64,000 nt of DNA from Rhizosphaericola mali (GCF_004337365.2 NZ_CP044016.1:1488001-1552000); one strand, 5' to 3'. Positions 25,220-34,593 are shown, numbered from the stretch's first letter. Notes: generated by a model not told the origin, from the letters alone. Numbers and translations are program-made.

Positions 25220-26317
25220 ATGAAATTAAATGAAACATTCCAGTTGGGAAACATAGTCCTTAACAATAAAATCGTTATGGCGCCTATGACTAGAACGCGA
25301 GCCTATAATCCAGAATTAAAAGCAAATGAGCAGATTGCTTTGTATTATGCGCAACGTGCATCAGCTGGGCTCATCATCAGTGAAGGCACACCTATCAATG
25401 GAGAAGCTATTGGTTATATAAATATTCCAGGTATTTATACGCCTCAACAAGTAGAAGGCTGGAAAACCGTAACGGATAAAGTACATTTAAACGATGGATA
25501 CATATTTGCACAACTATGGCATGTAGGTCGTATTTCTCATCCAGATCTTTTGAATGGCAAATTGCCTATTGGTCCATCATCAATCAATCCTAATTTTCAA
25601 TGTTATACAGAAAAAGGATTTACCCAAACGATTGAGCCCAAGGCAATGACAATAGAAGATATAGACAATACAATATTAGATTTTCAAAAAGCTGCGGTAA
25701 ATGCAATGGAAGCAGGTTTTGACGGAGTGGAAATTCATGCCGCAAATGGTTATTTGTTTCATCAATTTTTCATGAAATGTTCTAATGTGCGTACCGACGC
25801 TTATGGCGGTAGTATTAAAAATAGAGCGCGCTTTTTGTTTGATGTATTGGATAAAATGATTGAAAAAGTGGATGCGTCTAAAATCGGTATTCGGTTGGCG
25901 CCTGATTTGGACCAAACTTTTGGTATTGAACTCGATGAGGAATCGGAAGCGCTTTTTGAATATATCATTCATCGATTAAATGATTATCATTTAGCCTATT
26001 TGCATATTTCGGGTTTTACAAGAAAAATTGCTCATTCTCATGCAAGAATTCTAGAAATAGCCAAAAAATACAGACAAATATATAAGGGTAACTATATGAT
26101 TAATGGAGCTTTTGATCGGGACACAGCAGAAAAAGCACTTGAAGACAATCTAGCTGATTTAGTTTCATTTGGGGCGCCATTTATCAGCAATCCTGACCTT
26201 GTTGAAAGGTTTAAAAAAAATGGACCATACAACACGATGGACAAAGAAAATGTATATGGAAGTTCGACAAAAGGATATACCGATTATCCATTTTTAACTA
26301 AAACGTATATTAAATAA
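25220..26317 (+). CDS. Old Yellow Enzyme-type alkene reductase
   Basis: 365 residues, an FMN TIM-barrel NADPH oxidoreductase that reduces activated C=C bonds (enones, nitroesters, quinones). Family motifs in order: MAPMTRTRAYNP, QLWHVGRISHPD, the substrate-binding pair in GVEIHAANGYLFHQF (His/Asn), and DAYGGSIKNRARF. The length is that of NemA-like enzymes. Second gene of the ArsR-OYE-LLM-SnoaL-SnoaL operon; the LLM gene starts 8 bases after its stop. No substrate can be read from the sequence. Confidence 0.95.
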   Translation: MKLNETFQLGNIVLNNKIVMAPMTRTRAYNPELKANEQIALYYAQRASAGLIISEGTPINGEAIGYINIPGIYTPQQVEGWKTVTDKVHLNDGYIFAQLWHVGRISHPDLLNGKLPIGPSSINPNFQCYTEKGFTQTIEPKAMTIEDIDNTILDFQKAAVNAMEAGFDGVEIHAANGYLFHQFFMKCSNVRTDAYGGSIKNRARFLFDVLDKMIEKVDASKIGIRLAPDLDQTFGIELDEESEALFEYIIHRLNDYHLAYLHISGFTRKIAHSHARILEIAKKYRQIYKGNYMINGAFDRDTAEKALEDNLADLVSFGAPFISNPDLVERFKKNGPYNTMDKENVYGSSTKGYTDYPFLTKTYIK

Positions 26318-26325
26318 ATATCGTT

Positions 26326-27309
26326 ATGAACAAAGAAAACCGAATAGATACGACTATGTTGTCGTACCCTAAAACCTTAGTCCAACACTATGGTTATAAT
26401 AAACTATTTCAACCTAATAAGTTGACATTTGGTTTGATTGCACCAATGAAAGGCTATCCTCAATCTCCTTTTCCGGATATGAGTGACAAAGAGATATTGG
26501 TAAAAAAGGCAGATGAGGTCGGCATCGATGCAATATGGTTGCGTGATGTACCTTTTTACGATCCTAATTTTGGTGATACTGGTCAGATGTACGATGCCAT
26601 GGTATATGCTGGATGGTTAGCAGCAATGACCAAAGATATAGTCATAGGTACCTCTGGAATTGTACTGCCGCTTAGAAATCCAATTCTTTTGGCAAAACAA
26701 GCTTTGAGTTTAGATAACCTTACCAAAGGTAGATTTATATTGGGATTAGCGGGTGGTGATCGACTCGCTGAATATCCAGCCTTTGGCGTAAATTTTTATT
26801 CGAGAGTAGAGCGGTTTCAAGATGAGGTAAATATCATTCATAAAGTCATAGAAGAGAATTATCCGTCTTATCAATCTACTTTTTATGGTAATCTGTCTGG
26901 AGATCTGGATATGTATCCAAAATCATTTTCCCCAAAAATTCCCATCCTCAATATCGGCCGAGCAGGGCAAAATATAGAATGGATTGCTAAAAATACCGAT
27001 GGTTGGATATGGCATGGGTTACAAGCCAGAGGTTCTTCTCATATATTAGAACAATGGCGACAAGCAAATAACCATGTATTCAGTCCTTATGGATACGGAA
27101 GTTTCTTCGAATTAGCAGAAAATCCAGATACGCCAGTACAGGTAAATGGAGGATTTACCTATGGAGGACGCAATAGCTTAATTGAATATTGGGAAAGCCA
27201 AAGGGTGTTGGGTATTTCTCATATATTACTAAACCTTAAGTCCTCACAAAGAAATCCTTTGGATGTCTTAGAAGAGTTTGGAAAATATATCGTGCCAGTC
27301 TTTAAATAA
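26326..27309 (+). CDS. luciferase-like (LLM) flavin-dependent oxidoreductase
   Basis: 327 residues of the bacterial-luciferase TIM barrel. Motifs: KLTFGLIAPM, KADEVGIDAIWLRDVPFYDP, IVIGTSGIVLPLRNPILLAK, and LSLDNLTKGRFILGLAGGD. These proteins use FMNH2 or F420 for oxygenation or hydride transfer. The OYE neighbour and compact spacing (8 bases upstream, 5 downstream) make FMN the likelier cofactor. In LLM enzymes, flavin is usually supplied by a reductase; the adjacent OYE could act before or after it in one pathway, which is inference. Confidence 0.9.
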   Translation: MNKENRIDTTMLSYPKTLVQHYGYNKLFQPNKLTFGLIAPMKGYPQSPFPDMSDKEILVKKADEVGIDAIWLRDVPFYDPNFGDTGQMYDAMVYAGWLAAMTKDIVIGTSGIVLPLRNPILLAKQALSLDNLTKGRFILGLAGGDRLAEYPAFGVNFYSRVERFQDEVNIIHKVIEENYPSYQSTFYGNLSGDLDMYPKSFSPKIPILNIGRAGQNIEWIAKNTDGWIWHGLQARGSSHILEQWRQANNHVFSPYGYGSFFELAENPDTPVQVNGGFTYGGRNSLIEYWESQRVLGISHILLNLKSSQRNPLDVLEEFGKYIVPVFK

Positions 27310-27314
27310 TTATC

Positions 27315-28250
27315 ATGGAAATATTAGACAGAAATACAATAAAGGATTTTGTTGATAATTTTTTATTAGCATGGCAAATGGAAGATTCTAGTGCATTACG
27401 TTCTTTTTGGGATGCAGATGCCGTATTTAATAGCTCCGCACATGGTAGCGCAACTTGTGATTTGCCAATAGTAAAACTTTTACTAGAAAAACAACCCGTA
27501 GGCAATGCGATGTCTTTATTTTCAAGTAATCTTTATTTTGCCACAAAGACCGAAAATATTTACACGCTGACATTTTATGTATACGGAATAGTAAAGGATG
27601 ACAGAAATGAAGTTATGACAATTGGAGCCACTGTATTAGCAGATATTGAGTTTGGACCGAATACAATAAAATTTAAGTCGCTAACTTTTTCTTTGAATTG
27701 GATAGAGGGGGAAGATGATCTTATTCCTAATTGGCGTAAACCATTGGGATATAGGTTTTGGAAAGTAGGAGATCCTTTAAGTGTTATAGTAAGTGAAGTG
27801 GATGCTCCTTGGAATAAATATAGTAATTTTCATTCCACCAATATTGAGGAAGAATTATTGCAAACCTATGCTAGATATGCCTGGGCAATTGATCAAGCTG
27901 ACTTTCATTTATTACAATCCGTTTTTACGCATGATATTGAAGGTGATTTTACGCCAATGGGTTATTTGAAGGGAAATCAACAAGTTATTGGCACGATGAA
28001 AGCATTTAGACAATCTTGGCCTTGGATGCAACATTTTGGCGAGCCTATAAGTTATCATATTAGTGAAGATGGAAATGAAGCAGAGTTAGTTATCGGGAGG
28101 ATTATTCCTCAACAATACGAAACCGTATTACAATCACCAATTTTGTACGGAGCCAACTATGAATTGAAAATGAGAAAAGAAGATTCTGTTTGGAAAATCT
28201 CCTATTTCTCTTATCATCCAGGTTGGTTTTACGCAAAAGAAAAAAAATAA
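27315..28250 (+). CDS. two-domain SnoaL/NTF2-like protein
   Basis: 311 residues that appear to be two SnoaL/NTF2-like domains in tandem. The first (about 1-150) has FVDNFLLAWQMEDSSALRSF and WDADAVFNSS; the second (about 170-311) has TYARYAWAIDQADFHLLQSV, FTHDIEGDFTPMGY and GNQQVIGTMKAFRQ. This family contains hydroxylating enzymes, dehydratases and isomerases as well as binding proteins, so the reaction is undetermined. No signal peptide. Starts 5 bases after the LLM gene, and the next SnoaL gene follows by 6 bases. A tandem-domain version is less common than the single form. Confidence 0.85.
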   Translation: MEILDRNTIKDFVDNFLLAWQMEDSSALRSFWDADAVFNSSAHGSATCDLPIVKLLLEKQPVGNAMSLFSSNLYFATKTENIYTLTFYVYGIVKDDRNEVMTIGATVLADIEFGPNTIKFKSLTFSLNWIEGEDDLIPNWRKPLGYRFWKVGDPLSVIVSEVDAPWNKYSNFHSTNIEEELLQTYARYAWAIDQADFHLLQSVFTHDIEGDFTPMGYLKGNQQVIGTMKAFRQSWPWMQHFGEPISYHISEDGNEAELVIGRIIPQQYETVLQSPILYGANYELKMRKEDSVWKISYFSYHPGWFYAKEKK

Positions 28251-28256
28251 ATAATC

Positions 28257-28706
28257 ATGGACTTACAAAAAAATATAGAAAGACTATTGGATATGGAATC
28301 CATAAAGAATTTAAGAATACGCTATACGCACGCATTAGATAGTATGCATATTAGCGAAGCAATAACAGTTTTTTCAGCGGATGCATTTTGTCAAACTGAT
28401 CGGGATCCTTGGATAGGTCGAAATGCCATACGACAAGGTTTAGAAAAGGCTTTTAAGGATTATGATGTAGAAAACTATGGATCGTATCCATTCATGCATA
28501 TAGTATCTAATCATCTTATAGAATTTAAAAATGACTATCAAGCAACTGGTAAGTGTTATTTAGTTGATACGGTGACTCAAAGAGAAAAAGACGAATTTCC
28601 ACTACTGCTACTTGGCGTATATATAGACGAATACGAAAAAATAAATGGACAATGGTTAATTATAAAAAGTCATCTTAACGTCAATTGGCCAGAGCGAAAT
28701 TATTAG
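28257..28706 (+). CDS. SnoaL-like domain protein
   Basis: 149 residues of the SnoaL_4-like type: helix LLDMESIKNLRIRYTHALDS, then FSADAFCQTDRDPWIGRNAI, HIVSNHLIEFKNDYQATGK and the final sheet GVYIDEYEKINGQWLIIKSH. It resembles proteins annotated as nuclear transport factor 2 family or ring-hydroxylating dioxygenase beta-like. It is the last gene of the ArsR-OYE-LLM operon and a strong hairpin follows within 10 bases. Precise role unknown. Confidence 0.88.
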   Translation: MDLQKNIERLLDMESIKNLRIRYTHALDSMHISEAITVFSADAFCQTDRDPWIGRNAIRQGLEKAFKDYDVENYGSYPFMHIVSNHLIEFKNDYQATGKCYLVDTVTQREKDEFPLLLLGVYIDEYEKINGQWLIIKSHLNVNWPERNY

Positions 28707-28713
28707 AAAAAAT

Positions 28714-28752
28714 AGACTAGAAATAAATGCATAGATCATTTATTTCTAGTCT
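28714..28752 (+). terminator. hairpin terminator of the flavoenzyme operon
   Basis: A perfect 16-bp inverted repeat (AGACTAGAAATAAATG, 7-base loop, CATTTATTTCTAGTCT) begins 7 bases after the last operon gene. The following T-tract is poor (TAAATTT), so it may also protect the transcript end. Positions 28753-29047 hold no recognisable gene. Confidence 0.65.
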
Positions 28753-29047
28753 TAAATTTACCACAAAAATTATCAAACTATGTAATATCGACTAAGAACA
28801 AGTTTAAAAAATAGAGAGTTAGAATATTATAGTAATTTACAAATTAATATTCAATTCTCCATTTATGAAATACACAAATTTCCTTTACTATGGACAATCC
28901 TATTGATAAAGTAGATATCTGCAGCAAAAGAAAGTTGGCAATATCTTTTAGGGTTTCATGTTTGACAACTAAAATCAATAGTACTTATTTCAATTAATAA
29001 TGTTAAGGTTACAGTATACAACATCGTAGGGAATACGGTCTTCGTTA

Positions 29048-29120
29048 TGTAGAAAAACCGATCAATTTAGCCCTTTAATACCAAAATTGATTTAATTCCC
29101 AAAATGTATTGATAAACAAT
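29048..29120 (+). repeat. 73-bp IS21-like inverted end, left member
   Basis: This 73-base stretch (TGTAGAAAAACCGATCAA at its outer edge) is repeated in inverted orientation at 31518-31590, with about 58 of 73 bases equal by eye. Its outer 45 bases also match the right end of the IS21 element at 7764-7808 (shared core AATACCAAAATT). It marks the left edge of a 2.5-kb segment holding a decayed IS3-type element and an AraC fragment. Confidence 0.6.
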
Positions 29121-29248
29121 TAGATGCATTGGATTTATAAATTTGTCATGTCCTACTATAGGTTGACTCTATTTTTGGGTTAATGAATCAAATTTAGTAA
29201 TAATATTTCTGTCCGCAACCAGAATAGTGAAAACTTTTTTTAGGCCTT

Positions 29249-30109
29249 TTAAGGGGCCAAAAAAGTTTCCAACACTCCTCCCCCACACATTCGACGGCTT
29301 CCATAGTATTGATACTTGTGTTGGTCAAAATGTACATGAACCTCATTGGGTGTTTTCAATCCTAAACTCCAATGGATTCTTTGACTATTGTAAATCTCCA
29401 CACCACTTGTGCTACTATTTTCTTTGCGGTAACTAAATCTGGTAGTGTATGCCTCAATCCATCCGCATATTTCAATATGCCATTTACACGTTCTGCTACT
29501 GCATTTCCATAACGATCGTACTGCTGAGTGGTGCTTAATACAAAGCCTAATTTTTCGGCAAATTCCGAATAGTCTGGACAACAAAATTGAATGCCTCTAT
29601 CACTATAATGAATCGTTTTTTTGATGTGGAAAATGCTATTTTTATAGGCCATTTTTAAAGCCATTTTCGCATATTATCTTCTATAGCATAACCCATGATC
29701 TTCTTCGAATAAGGATCCGTTGCCAATGCAAGATAAGCATGACCTTTATCGGTTTTGATGTACGTTATATCGGTCACCAAAGCCTGTTCTGCATGTGTTA
29801 TTTCAATGTCTTTCAATAAATTAGGCGATTTATGGAAAAAGTGTTTAGAATCTGTAGTAATGTGAAAGCGCTTTGTTTTCTTAACTAATAATCCATTGTG
29901 TCTAAGCAAGGTAAAGAGTGCGCACTGCCTATTTTTAGCTTATTTATTATCAATTTCGGTAGTATATATTCCATCAGTTTTCGAGTCCCTGTACGTGGAT
30001 GTATTTTCCGTATTTCTTGCACTATTTGAAGGATTAATTGATTCTGATTTGCATTTATTTCCTGAGCTTTTATGCGTTTATAATATGCCTGTTTGCTTAC
30101 CCCAAACAC
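29249..30109 (-). pseudogene. IS3-family OrfB transposase, multiply frameshifted
   Basis: Successive frames carry MFGVSKQAYYKRIKAQE (30109 downwards), ITHAEQALVTDITYIKTDKG, IHYSDRGIQFCCPDYSEF, and YGNAVAERVNGILKYADGL, followed by NSQRIHWSLGLKTPNEV. The D, D, E catalytic residues of the IS3 integrase core are all recognisable, but at least three frameshifts separate them. It is inactive as read. Confidence 0.8.
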
Positions 30110-30231
30110 TTGGTAAGGATGCTTTATTTTAACTTCTTTTTCTTTCTTAGAATCTCGTCCGCCAAGTGTTTGGGTAAAAACTCCTTTGAGAGTTCTTTGC
30201 CTATTACTTTCTCAAAATTGGCTATTAAATC

Positions 30232-30534
30232 TTATTGGAAATCTTTAATAAATTCCAATTTTTCCAGCTTTTCTTTTAGCTTTTTTATCTCCAAATCTTT
30301 GCTCATAGCTTTGTTTTTAGAAGTAAAATTACTGAGTTTTTTGCGCCAATAATCAATAGTACTTCTAGAAATATCGTATTGCTGGGAAGCATGATTTAGG
30401 GAGATTTGTCTGTTATTGATTTGGAAAATAACGAAAATCTTAAACTTGAAGGATACGTTTTTGCCGTTTCTTTTTGGCAGGCAGGATTGTTTGTTGTCTC
30501 CATTGTTGACCGTAATTGTTGAATTTTTGGTCAA
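30232..30534 (-). pseudogene. IS3-family OrfA, degraded
   Basis: 100 codons with an HTH region QISLNHASQQYDISRSTIDY and a coiled coil KDLEIKKLKEKLEKLEFIKD, the usual OrfA order. The C-terminus breaks off at FIKDFQ before the expected leucine-zipper end and link to OrfB. Its start lies almost at the end of the element (30534 of 30549). Confidence 0.7.
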
Positions 30535-30549
30535 CCTATTTCAGGACGA

Positions 30550-31409
30550 GACATGTGTTTAATAACCATGAAACGTTGCATCCCTTGGTGAACGTGATAG
30601 ATTTCTCACAGGCGCATATTCGCCGTGGTTCAAAAATGGCATTCAACCTATATTGTGTTTTCCTCAAGGATGTCAAATGTGGCGATCTGAAATATGGACG
30701 GGAAACGTAAGACTATCAAGCAGGTACGTTGGTCTTTATCTCACCTGGGCAAATTTTAGATGTGGAAAACAAAACCGATCCATACCAACCAATGGGACAT
30801 GGGATTGTATTTCACCCAGATTTAATCAAAGGAACCTCGCTGGCCAAAAACATGTCCGAGTACCATTTCTTCACCTACCAAACGAATGAGGCGTTGCATC
30901 TGTCGGAAAAAGAAAGACAGTTCGTTTTGGAGATATTTTCAAATATTAAAACCGAATTGGAAAGGTCAATTGACAAGCACAGCAAGCGTCTCATCGCTTC
31001 TAGTATCGAACTATTTCTAAACTATTGTGAACGCTTTTATGACCGACAATTCATTACAAGGGAAAATGTGAATACCGGAATACTGGAAAAGTTTGAATTG
31101 CTTTTGGATAATTATTATAAATCTGATGATCCTCTTGAAACAGGAATTCCTTCCGTGGCTTATTGTACCGAGCAACTACACTTATCAGCCAACTATTTCG
31201 GAGATCTAATCAAAACGGAAACCGGAAGATCTGCACAAGAATACGTTCAGAACAAAATCATCAATATCGCGAAAGTGAATATTTTCAATAAAGAAAAGTC
31301 CGTAGCGCAGATCGCATACGAAATGGGATTTAAGTATCCCCAGCATTTTATTCGATTGTTCAAACAAAAAACTGGACATACACCAAAAGAATTCCAAAAT
31401 ATGAACTGA
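30550..31409 (+). pseudogene. AraC-family regulator, 5'-truncated with a nonsense codon
   Basis: The frame opens directly at the IS3 end with ETLHPLVNVIDFSQAHIR, so the first few residues are lost. At 30708-30710 an in-frame TAA interrupts KYGRET-stop-DYQAGTLVF, where relatives have Tyr or another aromatic. The rest is intact: cupin end ISPGQILDVENK, then TEQLHLSANYFGDLIKTETG and SVAQIAYEMGFKYPQHFIRL. A protein starting at ATG 30729 would keep only part of the sensor. It belongs to the same subfamily as the genes at 31856 and 33682. Its codons are richer in GC than its neighbours', suggesting separate arrival with the inverted-repeat segment. Confidence 0.75.
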
Positions 31410-31517
31410 TGAAACTAAGGAATAGGATTTTTATGCATAAACTTGAATGGTACAATTAATTGAAAAAAACGACGAGAATTAACCCATACCGCCAATTTCA
31501 TAAATCTCACGCAACTT

Positions 31518-31590
31518 ATTGTTTGTCAACACATTTCGGGGATCAAATCAATTTTGGCATTAGAGCACTAATTTGATCGTCTTTTCCAAT
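31518..31590 (-). repeat. 73-bp IS21-like inverted end, right member
   Basis: Reversed, it reads ATTGGAAAAGACGATCAAAT at the outer edge and pairs with 29048-29120 over the same 73 bases. Its outer edge coincides exactly with the first base of the Crp gene remnant at 31591, which suggests an insertion boundary. Confidence 0.6.
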
Positions 31591-31653
31591 TTGGGTATTA
31601 CCCCCATCTTTCTGAGTCGGATTCGTAAACGAAAATTTCAATCCAAAAAATAG
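31591..31653 (+). pseudogene. 3' remnant of a Crp/Fnr gene
   Basis: Twenty codons and a stop (LGITPIFLSRIRKRKFQSKK) match the end of the Crp gene at 24610-24672 with one amino-acid difference (I for V). The downstream DNA differs. Nothing of the rest of the gene is present: the inverted-repeat segment begins immediately to the left. Positions 31654-31855 hold nothing recognisable. Confidence 0.75.
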
Positions 31654-31855
31654 TTGGTGGTTGATATTCTGATCTCATTACAAACTATTAAATGAACGCA
31701 TTCGGTATATATTATTTGAGTGTGGATTTATTATATTTAATCTCAAATGAAATTAATTCTTAGTGAAAGCTCAAACGAGCAATAACATTAAAAGCTAATA
31801 CTCATTATCTACTAACGCCATTGGAAAAATAAAACTAGGGATATTATAGTTAATT

Positions 31856-32776
31856 TTAATTAAAACTTTGTCTGAACCCCAATGGACTCAAATGGGTTTT
31901 TGCTTTGAAGATTTTACTGAAAGATTGTGGATGTTCAAAGCCCAATTCATAAGCAATTTCACTTATTAATAAATTAGTGGAGGAAAGCTTTTCTTTGGCT
32001 TTTTCAATAAGTTTTTCGTGAATAATTTGTTGTGCATTTTGCCCAGTTAAGGAACGTAATAAATCACCTAAATAATTGGGCGATAAATGTACTTGATCTG
32101 CTAAGTAAGCTACCGTTGGCAATCCTTTGATGACAATATCCTCAGAATTAAAATATTTTTCCAATATAGCTTCTACTTGGAGTAATATATCGTGATTTAC
32201 CACTTTTCGAGTGATGAATTGACGCTTGTAGAAACGATTGGCATAAGTCAAAATCAATTCTATCTGTGCAATAATTACTTCTTGCGTGTAATCATCCAAA
32301 CGATTATTAAGTTCGTCTTCTATGTTTTTGAAAACATTAATAACTGTTTCTTTCTCTTTGTCAGAAAGATGCAACATTTCGTTGACGCTATAGTCAAAAA
32401 AATGATGGTCTTTAATTGTTTGCACCAGCGGAAATGATTTAAAAAAATCGGGATGAATCAACAATACATAACCCGAATGATCTGGGCTGTCTGGTTGCGC
32501 ACCCAAAATCTGACCGGGTTTTCCAAAGAACATTCCGCCTTCATTAAAATCATAATTATTCTGTCCATATCGAAGCCAACCTTCGTTCTTGGTTGTCCAT
32601 AATACGATTTTGTAAAAACTCAATACATGCAAAAATGGCAATGGCGGAATTGCTACTGTATTTTGAGAATTATCAATCAAACTAATCAATGGATGCAAGG
32701 GTTTGGGAAGTCCAAAGGAGTAGTGAACTTCCGTGATTGTATTGTATTTTATAAATTGATTTTCAACTTTTTTCAT
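31856..32776 (-). CDS. AraC-family transcriptional regulator
   Basis: 306 residues: a sensor half (PKPLHPLISLIDNSQ, LRYGQNNYDFNEGGMFFGKP) and the double HTH (YLADQVHLSPNYLGDLLRSL, LISEIAYELGFEHPQSFSKI). Full length. It is paralogous to the gene at 33682 and to the fragment at 30550. It lies 55 bases after the SDR gene at 32832 on the same strand, forming an SDR-AraC module. Effector unknown. Confidence 0.93.
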   Translation of the reverse strand: MKKVENQFIKYNTITEVHYSFGLPKPLHPLISLIDNSQNTVAIPPLPFLHVLSFYKIVLWTTKNEGWLRYGQNNYDFNEGGMFFGKPGQILGAQPDSPDHSGYVLLIHPDFFKSFPLVQTIKDHHFFDYSVNEMLHLSDKEKETVINVFKNIEDELNNRLDDYTQEVIIAQIELILTYANRFYKRQFITRKVVNHDILLQVEAILEKYFNSEDIVIKGLPTVAYLADQVHLSPNYLGDLLRSLTGQNAQQIIHEKLIEKAKEKLSSTNLLISEIAYELGFEHPQSFSKIFKAKTHLSPLGFRQSFN

Positions 32777-32831
32777 CTTTTTAAAATTACAAAAAGTCTA
32801 GTCAAAATTGAATGGACTAGACTTTATTTTT

Positions 32832-33593
32832 CTACCAAGGAATTTCGCCTCCATTTGGATTTGTTTCTTCACAAAAAAATTGACCCGTAGGGCCATTTTG
32901 ATCAATAATGGCATATTTGACAATACGTTTACCTGCATCTTCTACCGTTCCTACGCCTCGATTAAAGGTGAAATCTGTCTTTGTATATCCAGGACTAACC
33001 GCATTAATTTTAAAGTTAGTATCTTTTAATTCATACGCCAAGTTCACAGTGTACATATTTAGTGCCGATTTGGATGAGAGATAAACGGCGCCTTTATAAT
33101 TATAATAAATGTAGTTAGGATCACTATGAAGTGTGATGGAACCTTGACTAGAACTCACCATTACAATCCTTGGTTCTGGGGATTTCTTTAGAAAATCTAT
33201 AAATGCTTGAGTGGTTCTAATAACACCATAAACATTAATTTCATATACTTGTTTGAATATATCAATGCTTGTGTCAATTGCCGTTTGAGGAATTATTTCC
33301 CCATTGGTATCAAATTGAATTCCAGAAATCCCTGCATTGTTAATCAATACATCTAAAACTTTTGTTTTTTCTCTAATATTTTTCATAGCATTAAGTACGG
33401 ATTGTTCATCGGCGACATCTATTTGAATACATTCTACATTATTTAATCCTTGAGATTTTAAATCTGCTACGGCTTTTTCACCGGCTTCTACATTCCGGCT
33501 TCCTAAATAAACATAATAGCCCTTTTGGAGCAATTGTTTGGCTGTTTCAAAACCAATTCCCTTATTTGCCCCTGTAATAAATACTTTTTTCAT
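32832..33593 (-). CDS. short-chain dehydrogenase/reductase
   Basis: 253 residues from ATG 33593 (MKKVFITGANKGIGFETAKQ); the frame extends seven codons further upstream, but those do not fit the family. TGANKGIG cofactor loop, NNAGISGIQ, Ser in MVSSSQGSIT, Tyr and Lys in AVYLSSKSALNMY, and SPGYTKTDF. This resembles NAD(P)-dependent carbonyl reductases. An AraC gene follows 55 bases downstream and a second SDR-AraC pair lies upstream, so it is part of a duplicated module. Confidence 0.92.
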   Translation of the reverse strand: MKKVFITGANKGIGFETAKQLLQKGYYVYLGSRNVEAGEKAVADLKSQGLNNVECIQIDVADEQSVLNAMKNIREKTKVLDVLINNAGISGIQFDTNGEIIPQTAIDTSIDIFKQVYEINVYGVIRTTQAFIDFLKKSPEPRIVMVSSSQGSITLHSDPNYIYYNYKGAVYLSSKSALNMYTVNLAYELKDTNFKINAVSPGYTKTDFTFNRGVGTVEDAGKRIVKYAIIDQNGPTGQFFCEETNPNGGEIPW

Positions 33594-33681
33594 ATCTAAA
33601 ATTTTATAAGGCAAAATTCGAAAGAAAATAAATGCTACAAGTAGTCAAATTACAGTTATCAAGCACTGAATTACGGATTGT

Positions 33682-34593
33682 TTAATTAAACGAATTCCTA
33701 AATTCCAATGGACTCTGATTCATCTGTTTTTTAAATAATTTGCTGAATGATTGTGGATGTTCAAATCCCAAATCATAGGCTATCTCGCTTACGGATAATT
33801 CTGTGGTTGAAAGTTTCTCTTTTGCTTTTTCAATGATGGCATTTTGAATGTATTGTTGCGTATTCATTCCAGTTAGAGAATGAAGCATATCACTCAAATA
33901 ACGTTGCGATAGCTGCATTTGTTGGCAGATAAATGCAACAGAAGGAGGTCCATTTTTTGAACCATTTCTGTCTTCAAAAAAGTCATTGAGTAGTTGATCC
34001 AGTATTCTTATTTTATCATTATTGACGGCTTTCCTAGTGATAAATTGACGATCATAAAAGCGATTGCTGTAATTCAATAATAATTCCAATTGAGAAACCA
34101 ACACATCTTGAGTGAAATGGTCAATATTCCGTTGTAATTCTGAGGCTATAGTTGTAAATAAATTTCCGACAATCTCTTTTTCGTTAGCAGAGAGAAAGAG
34201 CGCTTCAGAAACATTATAAGAGAAAAAACCATAGTTATGTATATTGGTTCCTAAAGGATAACTACGAATAAAGTCTGGATGAAAATACAAAGCAACCCCT
34301 TCATATTGATCCAAATTTTCTGGCGAAAAAACAATCTGGTTGGGTTTTATAAATGCCAATCCGCCTTCTTCAAAATCATAATAACCTTGCCCGTATTTTG
34401 TTCGTCCCTTATAGTTTGGCTTGAATGAAATTTTGAAAAAATCCAGACTGATTTTTTGATTTTTAGTCAATGCACCCTGTGGAATTTTTGCATAATCAAC
34501 AAGTGTAATCAATGGATGCGAAGGTCCTGGCAATCCTAACGCACGCACTAATTGTGAAATACTATTCAAACGTAAAAGTTTAGATTCTTTCAT
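33682..34593 (-). CDS. AraC-family transcriptional regulator
   Basis: 303 residues: sensor half PGPSHPLITLVDYAKIPQG and KYGQGYYDFEEGGLAFIKP; HTH half CQQMQLSQRYLSDMLHSLTG and SVSEIAYDLGFEHPQSFSKL. A paralogue of the gene at 31856. It starts 11 bases after the SDR at 34605 ends, so the two are probably one transcript. Likely controls that SDR and itself. Confidence 0.93.
   Translation of the reverse strand: MKESKLLRLNSISQLVRALGLPGPSHPLITLVDYAKIPQGALTKNQKISLDFFKISFKPNYKGRTKYGQGYYDFEEGGLAFIKPNQIVFSPENLDQYEGVALYFHPDFIRSYPLGTNIHNYGFFSYNVSEALFLSANEKEIVGNLFTTIASELQRNIDHFTQDVLVSQLELLLNYSNRFYDRQFITRKAVNNDKIRILDQLLNDFFEDRNGSKNGPPSVAFICQQMQLSQRYLSDMLHSLTGMNTQQYIQNAIIEKAKEKLSTTELSVSEIAYDLGFEHPQSFSKLFKKQMNQSPLEFRNSFN

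Larger units (their letters stand above)
29149..30549 (-). mobile_element. IS3-family element, decayed (second type)
   Basis: About 1.4 kb. Its ends match as inverted repeats: TCCTACTATAGGTTGAC at the left (29151-29167) and TCCTGAAATAGGTTGAC from the right end reversed (30533-30549), 14 of 17 equal. Inside lie a degraded orfA and an orfB in at least four frames. It differs from the IS3 element at 7.8 kb. It sits inside the 73-bp inverted repeats and abuts the AraC fragment, whose 5' end it has replaced. Confidence 0.7.

Noticed and set aside
28990-29047. Short frame reading VKVTVYNIVGNTVFVM, like the end of a type IX secretion sorting domain
   Set aside because: Only about 19 codons remain, without the preceding domain. 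It could be chance, so it was not listed as a gene remnant.
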